64,000 nt of DNA from Sphingomonas sabuli (GTDB lineage: Bacteria; Pseudomonadota; Alphaproteobacteria; Sphingomonadales; Sphingomonadaceae): assembly GCF_014352855.1 (NCBI RefSeq), contig NZ_CP060697.1, positions 248,001 to 312,000 of the forward strand, written 5' to 3'. Positions 52,715-61,180 of this stretch are shown here, in pieces. Both the position numbers and the translations under genes were made by a program. Under the pieces are notes generated by a model. That model searched no databases, was not told the origin of the DNA, and saw only the letters and a list, made by a program, of their open reading frames with translations. The stretch's first letter is position 1. Each line of letters opens with the position of its first letter.

Positions 52715-55048
52715 ATGGACGACTTGATTGCCGATTTCGTCGCGGAGTCGCGGGAAATGCTCGAGGCTCTGGGCGGCGAGATCGTCGCTTGGGAGGCCGA
52801 TCCCGACGACCGCGCGCGGCTCGATTCCATCTTCCGCTTCGTCCACACGGTCAAAGGCAATTGCGGCTTCTTCGACTTTCCGCGGCTTGAAACGCTCAGC
52901 CACGCGGCGGAGGACGCGCTGGCCGACGTTCGCGCCGGCCGCCGCCAGCCGGACGGCCCGCTGGTCAGCGCGGTGCTCGCCATCATCGACCGCATCGGCG
53001 AGATGATCACTGCCATCGATAACGGCGATGGCCTGCCCGAAGGCGACGACCACGACCTGATCGAAGCGCTCGAGCCGGGTGCGGAAGGCGCGGCGGCGCC
53101 GGTCGCGGCGGCCGTCGCCGACCAGGGCCGTTCGGCCGCGCCGCGCACCATCCGCCTGTCGGTCGAACTGCTCGACCGCGTGATGAGCACGGTGTCCGAC
53201 ATGGTGCTGGCACGTAACGAGCTTGCCCGCCGCTTGCGCGAATCCTCGACCGAAGTCTCGGTCGACGGCGCGTTCGAGCGGCTGTCGTCGATCATCGCCG
53301 AAATGCGCGACGCCATTACCCGCACCCGCATGCAGCGGATCGAAAACCTGTTCGTCGCCCTGCCGCGCATGGTCCGCGACCTGTCGGCCGAACTGGGCAA
53401 GCAGGTGCTGGTCGATATCGAAGGCGGCGACGTCGAGCTGGACCGCGAAATGATCGAAATGATCCGCGATCCGCTGACCCACATCATTCGCAACGCGGTC
53501 GATCACGGCATCGAACTGCCTGCCGACCGGCTCAAGGCGCGCAAGCGGGAAATCGGCATCCTGTCGGTCACCGCGCGCCAGTCCGGCAACCAGATCCTCA
53601 TCCACATCCGCGACGACGGCCGCGGCATCGACGGGGCCCGGCTGGTCGAAAAGGCCGTCGCCAGCGGCGTCATCGACAAGAAGGACGCGGCCAAGCTCGC
53701 CCCGCGCGAACAGCTCGCCCTGATCTTCGAGGCCGGCCTGTCCACCGCGCAGCAGGTCACCGCCATTTCCGGCCGCGGTGTTGGCATGGATGTCGTCCGT
53801 TCGAACATCGAGCGTATCGGCGGCGTGGTCGAAGTCGACAGCGTCCCCGGCCAGGGTACGCAAATGACGCTGCGCGTGCCGCTCACGCTGACCATCATCC
53901 CCGCGCTGACCGTGTCCATCGGCGCCCAGCATTTTGCGATCCCGCGCTCGGCCATCGTCGAAATCGTCCGCGCCAATGGCGAATCGGTGACGCTCGACCG
54001 GCTTGGCGGGGCGGGGGTCGCGACCATTCGCGGGCAGCGCGTTCCGGAAGTCGCGCTGGCCGACGTGCTCGGCCTGACCAGCGCGGTTGCCGACGAGGAC
54101 CGCAACCTCGTCGTCCTTCGGCCCGCTGGCGGCGACGTCTACGCGCTCGCCGTCGACAAGATCCACGATCACGAGGAACTGGTCGTCAAGCCCGCCGCGC
54201 CGCAGGTGATGGCGACTGGCCTCTATGCCGGCACTACCCTGGCCGACGACGGCAGCCCGATCCTGCTGTTCGACCCGGCGGGCCTGGCCGAAGTCGGCGG
54301 AGTCCGGCTGGAGGCACAGGAACGCACCGCGCGCATCGCCGAAGGCCCGGCCAAGGCCAAGGCGCAGGCCGATGAAGTGCTGCTGTTCCGCGGCCTCGAC
54401 GGCGGACGGCGCGCGCTTCGCCTCGGCATCGTCGACCGGATCGAGGAAGTGCCGGCGGCCGCGATCAAGCCGGGGGCAGGGCAATTGCGCGTCCAGCTTG
54501 GCGAATCGATCCTGCCGCTGGCTGGCGTCAACGGCGACCTTGGCGACGACAAGGTCCGCGTCTTCCGGTTGAACGACGGCAGCCAGGAAATCGGCTACGC
54601 CTTCCGCGAAGTGATCGACCTGTCGACTGTCGACAAGGACGTCATCCAGGCAGAATCGCCGGGTGAAGTCAGCGCGGTCACGCTGATCGCCGGCGAGCCT
54701 GCCGAGCTGGTCGATGCGCACTGGCTCTTCTCGACCCATGCCGGGACCCGCGCCCGCAATGCTGCCGGCCAGCCGTCCTGCCGGCTTCCCGCCGGCGACC
54801 CGTGGATGCAGAACATGCTGCGCCCGATCGTCGAGGCGGCCGGTTATCGCATTTGCGCCGACGATGAGGAGGGCGAGGCCGACCTGGTCATCGCGTCCAC
54901 CGACAGGGCCGCGGACCTCAAGGCCGCTCGCAAGATCGTGCTGCGCGCCGAACCGGAAGCGTCCGGCTCCGGCGACGACAGCATCTACCGCTACGACCGC
55001 GCCGGTCTGTTGATGGCGCTCAAGTCCGCCGGGGGAACAGGCCGATGA
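52715..55048 (+). CDS. cheA: Chemotaxis histidine kinase CheA
   Basis: This 777-residue cytosolic kinase has an Hpt domain with phospho-His44 in FRFVHTVKGNCGFF, a short linker, a P3 dimerisation domain, an ATPase domain (HIIRNAVDHGIEL, DDGRGIDG, GRGVGMDVVRSNIERIGG), and a CheW-like P5. A second CheW-like stretch follows (about residues 540-660), then a degenerate receiver-like tail (WMQNMLRPIVEAAGY). The CheY/CheB-binding P2 domain is not evident. It is translationally coupled to cheW by ATGA. No chemoreceptor gene is in the window. Confidence 0.93.
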   Translation: MDDLIADFVAESREMLEALGGEIVAWEADPDDRARLDSIFRFVHTVKGNCGFFDFPRLETLSHAAEDALADVRAGRRQPDGPLVSAVLAIIDRIGEMITAIDNGDGLPEGDDHDLIEALEPGAEGAAAPVAAAVADQGRSAAPRTIRLSVELLDRVMSTVSDMVLARNELARRLRESSTEVSVDGAFERLSSIIAEMRDAITRTRMQRIENLFVALPRMVRDLSAELGKQVLVDIEGGDVELDREMIEMIRDPLTHIIRNAVDHGIELPADRLKARKREIGILSVTARQSGNQILIHIRDDGRGIDGARLVEKAVASGVIDKKDAAKLAPREQLALIFEAGLSTAQQVTAISGRGVGMDVVRSNIERIGGVVEVDSVPGQGTQMTLRVPLTLTIIPALTVSIGAQHFAIPRSAIVEIVRANGESVTLDRLGGAGVATIRGQRVPEVALADVLGLTSAVADEDRNLVVLRPAGGDVYALAVDKIHDHEELVVKPAAPQVMATGLYAGTTLADDGSPILLFDPAGLAEVGGVRLEAQERTARIAEGPAKAKAQADEVLLFRGLDGGRRALRLGIVDRIEEVPAAAIKPGAGQLRVQLGESILPLAGVNGDLGDDKVRVFRLNDGSQEIGYAFREVIDLSTVDKDVIQAESPGEVSAVTLIAGEPAELVDAHWLFSTHAGTRARNAAGQPSCRLPAGDPWMQNMLRPIVEAAGYRICADDEEGEADLVIASTDRAADLKAARKIVLRAEPEASGSGDDSIYRYDRAGLLMALKSAGGTGR

Positions 55049-55482
55049 ACGCGCTCCTGCTTATCGTCACCATCGCCGGGCAGCGCGTCGCATTGCCGGC
55101 GTCTGCGGTCGAATCGGTGGTGGAGCTGGACACGCTCATTCCCGTGCCGCGCGCGGCGCCGCACGTCGCCGGCCTGTCCGCACTGCGCAGCCGGGTGTTG
55201 ACCGTGATCGACTGCCGCCGCTCGCTCGAACTTGGCGTGTCGGATACGTCGGACGGCATCCGCGAAGGCGCGGTCGTCGAGCTCGACGGCCATCATTACG
55301 CGCTCATCGTCGACGTCGTGGAAGACGTGGTGGAAGCCATCGGCGATCCCTCGCCGGTGCGCGCCGCCATGGGCCCGGGGTGGGAACGCGTGTCGCGCGG
55401 CATGATCGAGACCGAAACCGGGCCGCTGCTGCTGGTCGACGTCGGCGCGCTGATTTCCGGCGTCGAAGCGCGCGCGGCTTAA
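55045..55482 (+). CDS. cheW: Chemotaxis coupling protein CheW
   Basis: This 145-residue protein consists of one CheW domain that links chemoreceptors to CheA. It has GQRVALPASAVESVVEL at the start, LSALRSRVLTVIDCRRSLEL in the middle and VEDVVEAIGDP near the end. The ATG overlaps the cheA stop by 4 bp. It is slightly short but within family range. Confidence 0.88.
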   Translation: MNALLLIVTIAGQRVALPASAVESVVELDTLIPVPRAAPHVAGLSALRSRVLTVIDCRRSLELGVSDTSDGIREGAVVELDGHHYALIVDVVEDVVEAIGDPSPVRAAMGPGWERVSRGMIETETGPLLLVDVGALISGVEARAA

Positions 55483-55529
55483 GGCCTTGGTTACCCTTCG
55501 TCAGTAGATGGTTTTGAATACCAGCGGGA

Positions 55530-55904
55530 ATGTTACGAATGAAAAGCTGTCTGATCGTCGATGACTCCAAGGTTATCCGCAAGGTGGCGCGGCATATCCT
55601 CGAGACTTTGAACTTCGAAGTGGAAGAGGCTGGCGACGGTCAGGAGGCCCTGACGCGATGCGAAGCCCGCATGCCGGACGTGGTCCTGCTCGACTGGAAC
55701 ATGCCGGTCATGAGCGGAATGGAATTCCTTCGCCTACTGCGCCAGCGCGGTCACGCGGACCAGCCGAAGGTCGTGTTCTGCACGACCGAAAACGACATGG
55801 CGCACATTCGCGCGGCGCTCGAAGCCGGGGCCGACGAATATGTGATGAAGCCGTTCGATCGGGAGACGCTGCACGTTAAGCTGCAGCTTGTCGGCGTAGC
55901 TTAA
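55530..55904 (+). CDS. cheY: CheY-type single-domain response regulator
   Basis: This receiver domain has the acidic pair in IVDDSKVIRKV, the phospho-Asp in VVLLDWNMPVMSGMEF, a threonine in FCTTEND and YVMKPFD for the conserved lysine. Aspartyl phosphate from CheA would let it act on the flagellar motor or serve as a sink. Two ATGs are possible (55530 or 55539); the second gives MKSCLIVDDS, the commoner start. It is placed between cheW and cheB. Confidence 0.9.
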   Translation: MLRMKSCLIVDDSKVIRKVARHILETLNFEVEEAGDGQEALTRCEARMPDVVLLDWNMPVMSGMEFLRLLRQRGHADQPKVVFCTTENDMAHIRAALEAGADEYVMKPFDRETLHVKLQLVGVA

Positions 55905-55914
55905 GGTCCGCTTG

Positions 55915-57024
55915 ATGGAGCGGGCGCTCGCAACATCGCGGGATCGCCGAACGGCAGATACCCCCGGCCAGCGCCGCATCCGCCTGATGATCGTCGACGA
56001 TTCGGTGATCGCCAGGTCCGTCCTGTCGCGCATGATCGAAAGCGACCACGCATTCGAGATCGCGGCAGTCGCGGCATCGGCCGAAGAAGCGATCGAGGCG
56101 CTGGCCAGCGTCACCGTCGACATCGTTCTCCTCGACCTCGAAATGCCCGGCGCCGGCGGGCTCAAGATGATTCCCGACATCCTGCGCGCGGCCAATGGCG
56201 CGCGGGTGATGATCGTTTCCTCCGTCGCCGACGACGGCGCGGAACAGACCGTCGCCGCGCTCGCGCTGGGCGCCACGGACGCCATGCCCAAGCCGGGCAA
56301 AGGCAGCTTCAACGGCCGCTTTGCCGAAGTGCTGCTGGCCAAGCTCAAGTCGATCGGCTTTGCCGACAGCGAACGCCGGCCGATCGCCGAACCGATCATG
56401 CTGCGCGGCTATGGCCCCCTGCGCGCGATGGCGGCGGACCCGATCAGCCTGCTCGCCATCGGCGCCTCGACCGGCGGCATCCACGCCATCTCCGCCTTGT
56501 TCAAGGCGCTGCCGCCGCGGATCCATGTGCCGATCCTCGTGACGCAGCATCTGCCCGCACCCTTCATGCCGGTGTTCGCCCGCCAACTCGGCATTGCCGC
56601 CGGGCGTGAGGCGCTGGTCGCGGAAAGCGGCATGCCGTTGCTTCCCGACCGCATCGTCATTGCTCCGGGTGACGCGCATCTGACCATCGAACGGCGCCAT
56701 GACGGTCATGTCGTCGCGCTGGTCCGCGAGCGCGCATCGAGCGGGTGCATGCCGTCGGTCGATCCGATGTTCGCCTCCGCTGCGGTCGAGTTCGGCGCGT
56801 CCGCGGTCGGCGTCATCCTTACCGGCATGGGCCGTGACGGGGTCGAGGGCGCGGGCCGGCTGGTCGCGTGCGGCGGCTCGGTGCTGGCCCAGGACGAAGC
56901 CAGTTGCGCGGTCTGGGGCATGCCCCGCACCGTGGTCGAAGCGGGTCTCGCCTGCGCGGTGATGCCGCCGGACAAGATCGGACGAAGGATCGCATCGCGT
57001 ACCGGAGACGGCGAGTGCAAGTAA
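55915..57024 (+). CDS. cheB: Chemotaxis protein-glutamate methylesterase CheB
   Basis: CheB demethylates and deamidates chemoreceptors. The 369-residue protein has an N-terminal receiver (IVDDSVIARSV, VLLDLEMPG) and a C-terminal methylesterase domain with the triad in IGASTGG (Ser), TQHLP (His) and TGMGRDG (Asp). It starts 10 bp after cheY and overlaps cheR by 10 bp. Confidence 0.94.
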   Translation: MERALATSRDRRTADTPGQRRIRLMIVDDSVIARSVLSRMIESDHAFEIAAVAASAEEAIEALASVTVDIVLLDLEMPGAGGLKMIPDILRAANGARVMIVSSVADDGAEQTVAALALGATDAMPKPGKGSFNGRFAEVLLAKLKSIGFADSERRPIAEPIMLRGYGPLRAMAADPISLLAIGASTGGIHAISALFKALPPRIHVPILVTQHLPAPFMPVFARQLGIAAGREALVAESGMPLLPDRIVIAPGDAHLTIERRHDGHVVALVRERASSGCMPSVDPMFASAAVEFGASAVGVILTGMGRDGVEGAGRLVACGGSVLAQDEASCAVWGMPRTVVEAGLACAVMPPDKIGRRIASRTGDGECK

Positions 57025-57890
57025 GCGATAGTACCAGCCGAATCCTCGCGGGTTTGCTCGAGGCGCGTACCGGTCAACAATTGACGATGAACCGCCGGTG
57101 GCGGGTGGAAACAGCGCTCTCCTCGCTTTTGCGCGAACGCGGAATTGCCAGCCTCGACGAGCTGATCACCATCCTCGTTATGGGCAAGGAGCCTGGCCTC
57201 CAGAACCAGGTCGTCGAAGCCCTGCTCAACAACGAGACCTATTTCTTCCGCGACCGTTCGCCGTTCGACCTGCTGTCGCGCCATGCGCTGCCGCAGCTGG
57301 CCAGGAAGCGCGCCGCCCGCAAGCATATCCGCATCTGGAGCGCGGGCTGCTCGACCGGCCAGGAAGTTTATTCGCTGGCGATGCTTTTCGCCGAAGAAGG
57401 CGTCAAATGGGCTGGCTGGACGATCGACATACTCGGCACCGACGTGTCCACCGCCGTGGTCGATCGCGCGCGCCAGGGGCTGTACACCCAATTCGAAGTG
57501 CAGCGCGGGCTGGGCATCAACCAGACCATTCGCTTTTTCGAGGAAACCGAGGGCGGCTGGCGCACGGTCGAATCGTTGCGCCGACCGGTCCGGTTCCAGG
57601 TCCACAACATCCTCGAACAGCCGCCGCACCCGGGCGATTTCGACATCGTCCTGTGCCGGAACGTGCTGCTGTACCTGACCAACGAAAAGCGCCGGCTGGC
57701 GTTCGACCGGCTGGCCAGCGGGCTCGCCGCCGACGGCTGGCTGATGCTTGGCGCGGGCGAAACGGTGATCGGCCAGACCGACCGGTTCGGCGCCGATGTC
57801 GAAGCGCGCGGCCTGTACCGCCGCACCGATGGCGAAGGCGCGATCGAAAAGCGCTCCGGCCCCGACCGCAGGGTTGCAGCCAAGGGTTGA
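57015..57890 (+). CDS. cheR: Chemotaxis protein methyltransferase CheR
   Basis: CheR methylates receptor glutamates using SAM. The 291-residue protein has the N-terminal helical domain (LLNNETYFFRD) and the SAM motif IWSAGCSTGQEVYSLAML (about residues 103-120), then FDIVLCRNVLLYL. The GTG at 57015 gives the best N-terminus and overlaps cheB. Confidence 0.93.
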   Translation: MQVSDSTSRILAGLLEARTGQQLTMNRRWRVETALSSLLRERGIASLDELITILVMGKEPGLQNQVVEALLNNETYFFRDRSPFDLLSRHALPQLARKRAARKHIRIWSAGCSTGQEVYSLAMLFAEEGVKWAGWTIDILGTDVSTAVVDRARQGLYTQFEVQRGLGINQTIRFFEETEGGWRTVESLRRPVRFQVHNILEQPPHPGDFDIVLCRNVLLYLTNEKRRLAFDRLASGLAADGWLMLGAGETVIGQTDRFGADVEARGLYRRTDGEGAIEKRSGPDRRVAAKG

Positions 57891-57921
57891 TGATCGGCGC
57901 AATTTATGCGCCTTTGCAGCC

Positions 57922-58602
57922 ATGGATTTCATCGAGTGCCCATCGCCGAATTTCGACGACCGGGCGTCGTCGGTCTCGATGATCGTGCTGCACTATACCG
58001 GCATGCCCGACTGCCAGGGCGCGCTCGACCGCATGTGCTCGCCCGAAGCCAAGGTGTCCGCCCATTATTGCGTCGACGAGGACGGCACGATCTACTGTCT
58101 GGTCGACGAGTCGAAACGCGCCTGGCACGCCGGCAAGTCGCGCTGGCGCGGGGTGACCGACATCAATAGCGCCAGCGTCGGCATAGAGATCGTCAATCCC
58201 GGCCACGAGTTCGGCTATCGCCCGTTCCCGGACGAGCAGGTGGCCGCGCTGATCCCCTTGGTCGCGAGCATCAAGGAGCGTCACGGCGTCGGGCGCGGCA
58301 ACGTCGTTGCCCATTCCGACATCGCCCCGGCGCGCAAGGAAGACCCGGGCGAGCTGTTTCCGTGGGAAGCGCTGGCCCGGCGGCGGCTGGCATTGCCCAG
58401 CCCGACGCGCGAACTGATCGACCCGTTCTGGACGGACGCCGGCTTTCTCCTTGCGCTCGAACGCTTCGGCTATGACGTCGCGGACGAACAGAAAGCGGTG
58501 ATCGCGTTCCAGCGCCGTTTCCGGCCCGACCGCATCGACGGCATCATCGATGGCGAGTGCCGGGCGAAGCTGCTGTCGCTGCTGTTGCCAAGGCCGCAAT
58601 AG
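57922..58602 (+). CDS. ampD: N-acetylmuramoyl-L-alanine amidase, AmpD type
   Basis: This 226-residue cytosolic amidase should release peptides from anhydro-muropeptides during cell-wall recycling. Zinc ligands are visible as His24 in IVLHYTG and in VVAHSDIAPARKEDPG, with WHAGKSRWRG in the binding cleft. A C-terminal peptidoglycan-binding-like segment (LERFGYDVADEQKAVIAFQRRFRPD) is present. No signal peptide is seen. It starts 31 bp after cheR, likely by readthrough of the chemotaxis transcript. Confidence 0.88.
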   Translation: MDFIECPSPNFDDRASSVSMIVLHYTGMPDCQGALDRMCSPEAKVSAHYCVDEDGTIYCLVDESKRAWHAGKSRWRGVTDINSASVGIEIVNPGHEFGYRPFPDEQVAALIPLVASIKERHGVGRGNVVAHSDIAPARKEDPGELFPWEALARRRLALPSPTRELIDPFWTDAGFLLALERFGYDVADEQKAVIAFQRRFRPDRIDGIIDGECRAKLLSLLLPRPQ

Positions 58603-58641
58603 CGGCGCATTCGTCTGCCCGTTCGAAGGGGGCCGGGCATC

Positions 58642-59856
58642 ATGAAACACCTGCTTGTCGCGCTTTGCACCGCACTGGCGGTCGCCGCGCCCGCACCATC
58701 CGCGCCGACCGGTCACCATCTCTTCGTGTGGACGGCGGACGAAGCCAAGCAAGCCAATGATTTTCTGGCCGTAATCGACGCCGATCCCGGGTCGGCGACC
58801 TACGGCAGGCTGGTTGCCGGGGTCGGGACCGACATCAAGTCGAACCGCATTCACCACACGGAATATGAAATGCCGGCGAGCAAAATGCTGTTCGCCAACG
58901 ATCACAATCCCAACGAATCCGTCGTCTTCGACCTCCGCGACCCGTTGCGGCCGCGCGTCGCCGCACGCTTTCAGAGCATGGGTGGCTATGCGATGCCGCA
59001 CAGCTTCCTGCGCCTCCCCAGCGGCAACGTCCTCGCCAGCTTCCAGTTCGCCGACCACGGCCACGCGGATCATGCGGCAATGATGGCATCCGGAAAGACC
59101 GGCGGGCTGGTCGAGATCGACGACCGGGGTCAGGTCGTACGCGCCGTCAGCAACGCCGACCCGTCGCTCCCCGACGACGGGTTGCTCCCGTACAGCCTTG
59201 CCGTCCTGCCCGCGATCGACCGCGTACTGGTCACCAACAGCCCGATGCAGGACAGCTACCTGCTGTCCAGCAACACGTACCAGATGTTCCGGCTTAGCGA
59301 TCTCAAGCTGCTCGGCACGCATCGGCTCGATCCCGGACCCACCGGCAACGGCAATGTTTCGCCGGAAGAAGCGCGGGTCGCCGCCGACGGCTCGGTCTAC
59401 GTGCAGACGCTCTCATGCGGCATCCAGCGCATCACCGGGCTGGACAGCCCGAAGCCCACGGCCCGGCTGGTGCACAAGTTCCCGGGCGATTTCTGCGGCG
59501 TCCCGACGATCATCGGGCGCTACTTGGTGCAGAGCGTGCCCAGCCTCAACGGCTTCGCGGTGCTCGACATCGCCGACCCCGCGAACGTCCGCGAAGTGTC
59601 GCGACTGAAGATCAGCGAGACCTTCGCCCCGCACTGGACGTCATGGGACGCCAGGGCGAAGCGTGTGATCGTCACATCGGGCAGGAAGGGCGACCGCCTG
59701 TACCTCCTGACGCTCGACGAAAAGTCGGGCGCGCTTGCCATCGACGAGCGCTTTCGCGACGTCGACGGCCAGCCGGGTTTCAGCTTCGCCCGGCGTGCCT
59801 GGCCCCACGGCTGGACCGGCGACGGCACGCCCCACGGCGCCGTCGCGGCGCGATAG
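58642..59856 (+). CDS. Exported SBP56-like beta-propeller protein
   Basis: This 404-residue protein has a signal peptide and repeated short beta segments typical of seven-bladed propellers. FLAVIDADPGSATYGRLVAGV followed by IHHTEYEMP resembles selenium-binding protein 56 / methanethiol oxidase. Several histidines (IHHTEY, MPHSFL, DHGHADH) could bind metal. I infer the family from these segments; the metal and substrate are not shown. The next gene, pfp, is on the same strand 97 bp away. Confidence 0.65.
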   Translation: MKHLLVALCTALAVAAPAPSAPTGHHLFVWTADEAKQANDFLAVIDADPGSATYGRLVAGVGTDIKSNRIHHTEYEMPASKMLFANDHNPNESVVFDLRDPLRPRVAARFQSMGGYAMPHSFLRLPSGNVLASFQFADHGHADHAAMMASGKTGGLVEIDDRGQVVRAVSNADPSLPDDGLLPYSLAVLPAIDRVLVTNSPMQDSYLLSSNTYQMFRLSDLKLLGTHRLDPGPTGNGNVSPEEARVAADGSVYVQTLSCGIQRITGLDSPKPTARLVHKFPGDFCGVPTIIGRYLVQSVPSLNGFAVLDIADPANVREVSRLKISETFAPHWTSWDARAKRVIVTSGRKGDRLYLLTLDEKSGALAIDERFRDVDGQPGFSFARRAWPHGWTGDGTPHGAVAAR

Positions 59857-59953
59857 GCGCTGGCGGTCCGCCGGCACGTGAACGCCTCTTGCGCAGGCCC
59901 ATGACGCGCAAATTTACTGGCGCTCATGCCCCGCAAATCGCAATAAGCGGCCG

Positions 59954-61153
59954 ATGACAGTCAAGACCGTCGCGATGCTGACTGCCGGTGGGCTCGCCCC
60001 GTGCCTGTCCGCCGCCGTCGGCCGGCTGATCGAACGCTATAGCGAGATCGCCCCGGACGTGCGCATCCTTGCGTATCGCGACGGCTACGCCGGCCTGCTC
60101 ACCGGAAACCGGGCGGAAGTCGACGCGTCGGCCCGCGCCAATGCCGGGCGGCTCAAGGATTTCGGCGGCAGCCCGATCGGCAACAGCCGGGTGCGGCTGA
60201 CCAACGTCGAGGATTGCGTGAAGCGCGGGCTGGTGAAGGCGGGGGAAGACCCGCTGCAGGTTGCCGCCAACCAGCTTGAACGCGACGGCGTCGACGTCCT
60301 GCACACGATCGGCGGCGACGACACCAGCCTTACTGCCGCAACGCTTGCCGATTATTTGCGCAAGACCGGACACGATCTGACGGTCGTGGGCATTCCCAAG
60401 ACGATCGACAACGATGTCGTCCCGGTCCGCCAGTCGCTCGGCGCGTTGACCGCCGCCGAGCAGGGCGCGCTGTTCGCCCGCAACGTCATCGCCGAATTGT
60501 CGTCCGCGCCGCACATCCTGCTCGTCCACGAAGTGATGGGGCGCAATTGCGGCTGGCTCGCCGCCGCGACCGCCCGGGCATATCACGACTGGGTCAAGCG
60601 CGCGCGGTTCGCCGAGTGGCTTGAAAATTCATCGTCGCGCTGGGACATCCACGGCATCTACCTGCCCGAAATGGCGTTCGACATCGCCCAGGAGGCGCAG
60701 CGGCTGCGCGCGATCATGGACCGGCAGGGCTGCGTCAACATCTTCATTTCCGAAGGTGCGGGCGTGAACGAAATCGTCGCGGCGATGGAAGCGCAGGGCG
60801 AGGACGTGCCGCGCGACCCGTTCGGCCATGTCCAGCTCGCCAAGGTCAATCCGGGGCAATGGTTCGGCAAGCAGTTCGCCGCCGAGCTGGGAGCGCAAAA
60901 GGTGCTGGTCCAGAAAAGCGGCTACTTCGCCCGCTCCGCGGCCGCCAACGATGCGGACCTCGAGCTGATCCACGCCTTTACCGATTACGCCGTCGATTCG
61001 GCCCTGCGCGGTGAGGCCGGGCTGGTGGGTGAGGACGAAGACCGCGGCAACGTGCTGCGGACGATCGAATTCGACCGCATTCGCGGCGACAAGAAATTCG
61101 ACCTTTCCACGCCGTGGTTCGCCGACATCCTGCGGGATATCGGGCAGGGCTGA
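59954..61153 (+). CDS. pfp: Pyrophosphate-dependent 6-phosphofructokinase
   Basis: This 399-residue enzyme converts fructose-6-phosphate and PPi reversibly to fructose-1,6-bisphosphate. GGDDT replaces the GGDGS of ATP enzymes, and PKTIDND carries the lysine diagnostic of PPi use. MGRNCGWLAA is the sugar-phosphate segment. The reversible enzyme fits gluconeogenic or Entner-Doudoroff metabolism and could complement pckA. The start is an ATG. Confidence 0.93.
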   Translation: MTVKTVAMLTAGGLAPCLSAAVGRLIERYSEIAPDVRILAYRDGYAGLLTGNRAEVDASARANAGRLKDFGGSPIGNSRVRLTNVEDCVKRGLVKAGEDPLQVAANQLERDGVDVLHTIGGDDTSLTAATLADYLRKTGHDLTVVGIPKTIDNDVVPVRQSLGALTAAEQGALFARNVIAELSSAPHILLVHEVMGRNCGWLAAATARAYHDWVKRARFAEWLENSSSRWDIHGIYLPEMAFDIAQEAQRLRAIMDRQGCVNIFISEGAGVNEIVAAMEAQGEDVPRDPFGHVQLAKVNPGQWFGKQFAAELGAQKVLVQKSGYFARSAAANDADLELIHAFTDYAVDSALRGEAGLVGEDEDRGNVLRTIEFDRIRGDKKFDLSTPWFADILRDIGQG

Positions 61154-61180
61154 CCGGCGCGGCGCCTGCCGCACAGACAT

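Noticed and set aside
51248..54739. A very long open frame on the minus strand (over 1,100 codons) across the serine hydrolase, chpT and cheA
   Set aside because: It runs antisense to three clearly recognised genes and crosses the tandem repeat. Its protein has no domain and reflects codon bias in GC-rich DNA.
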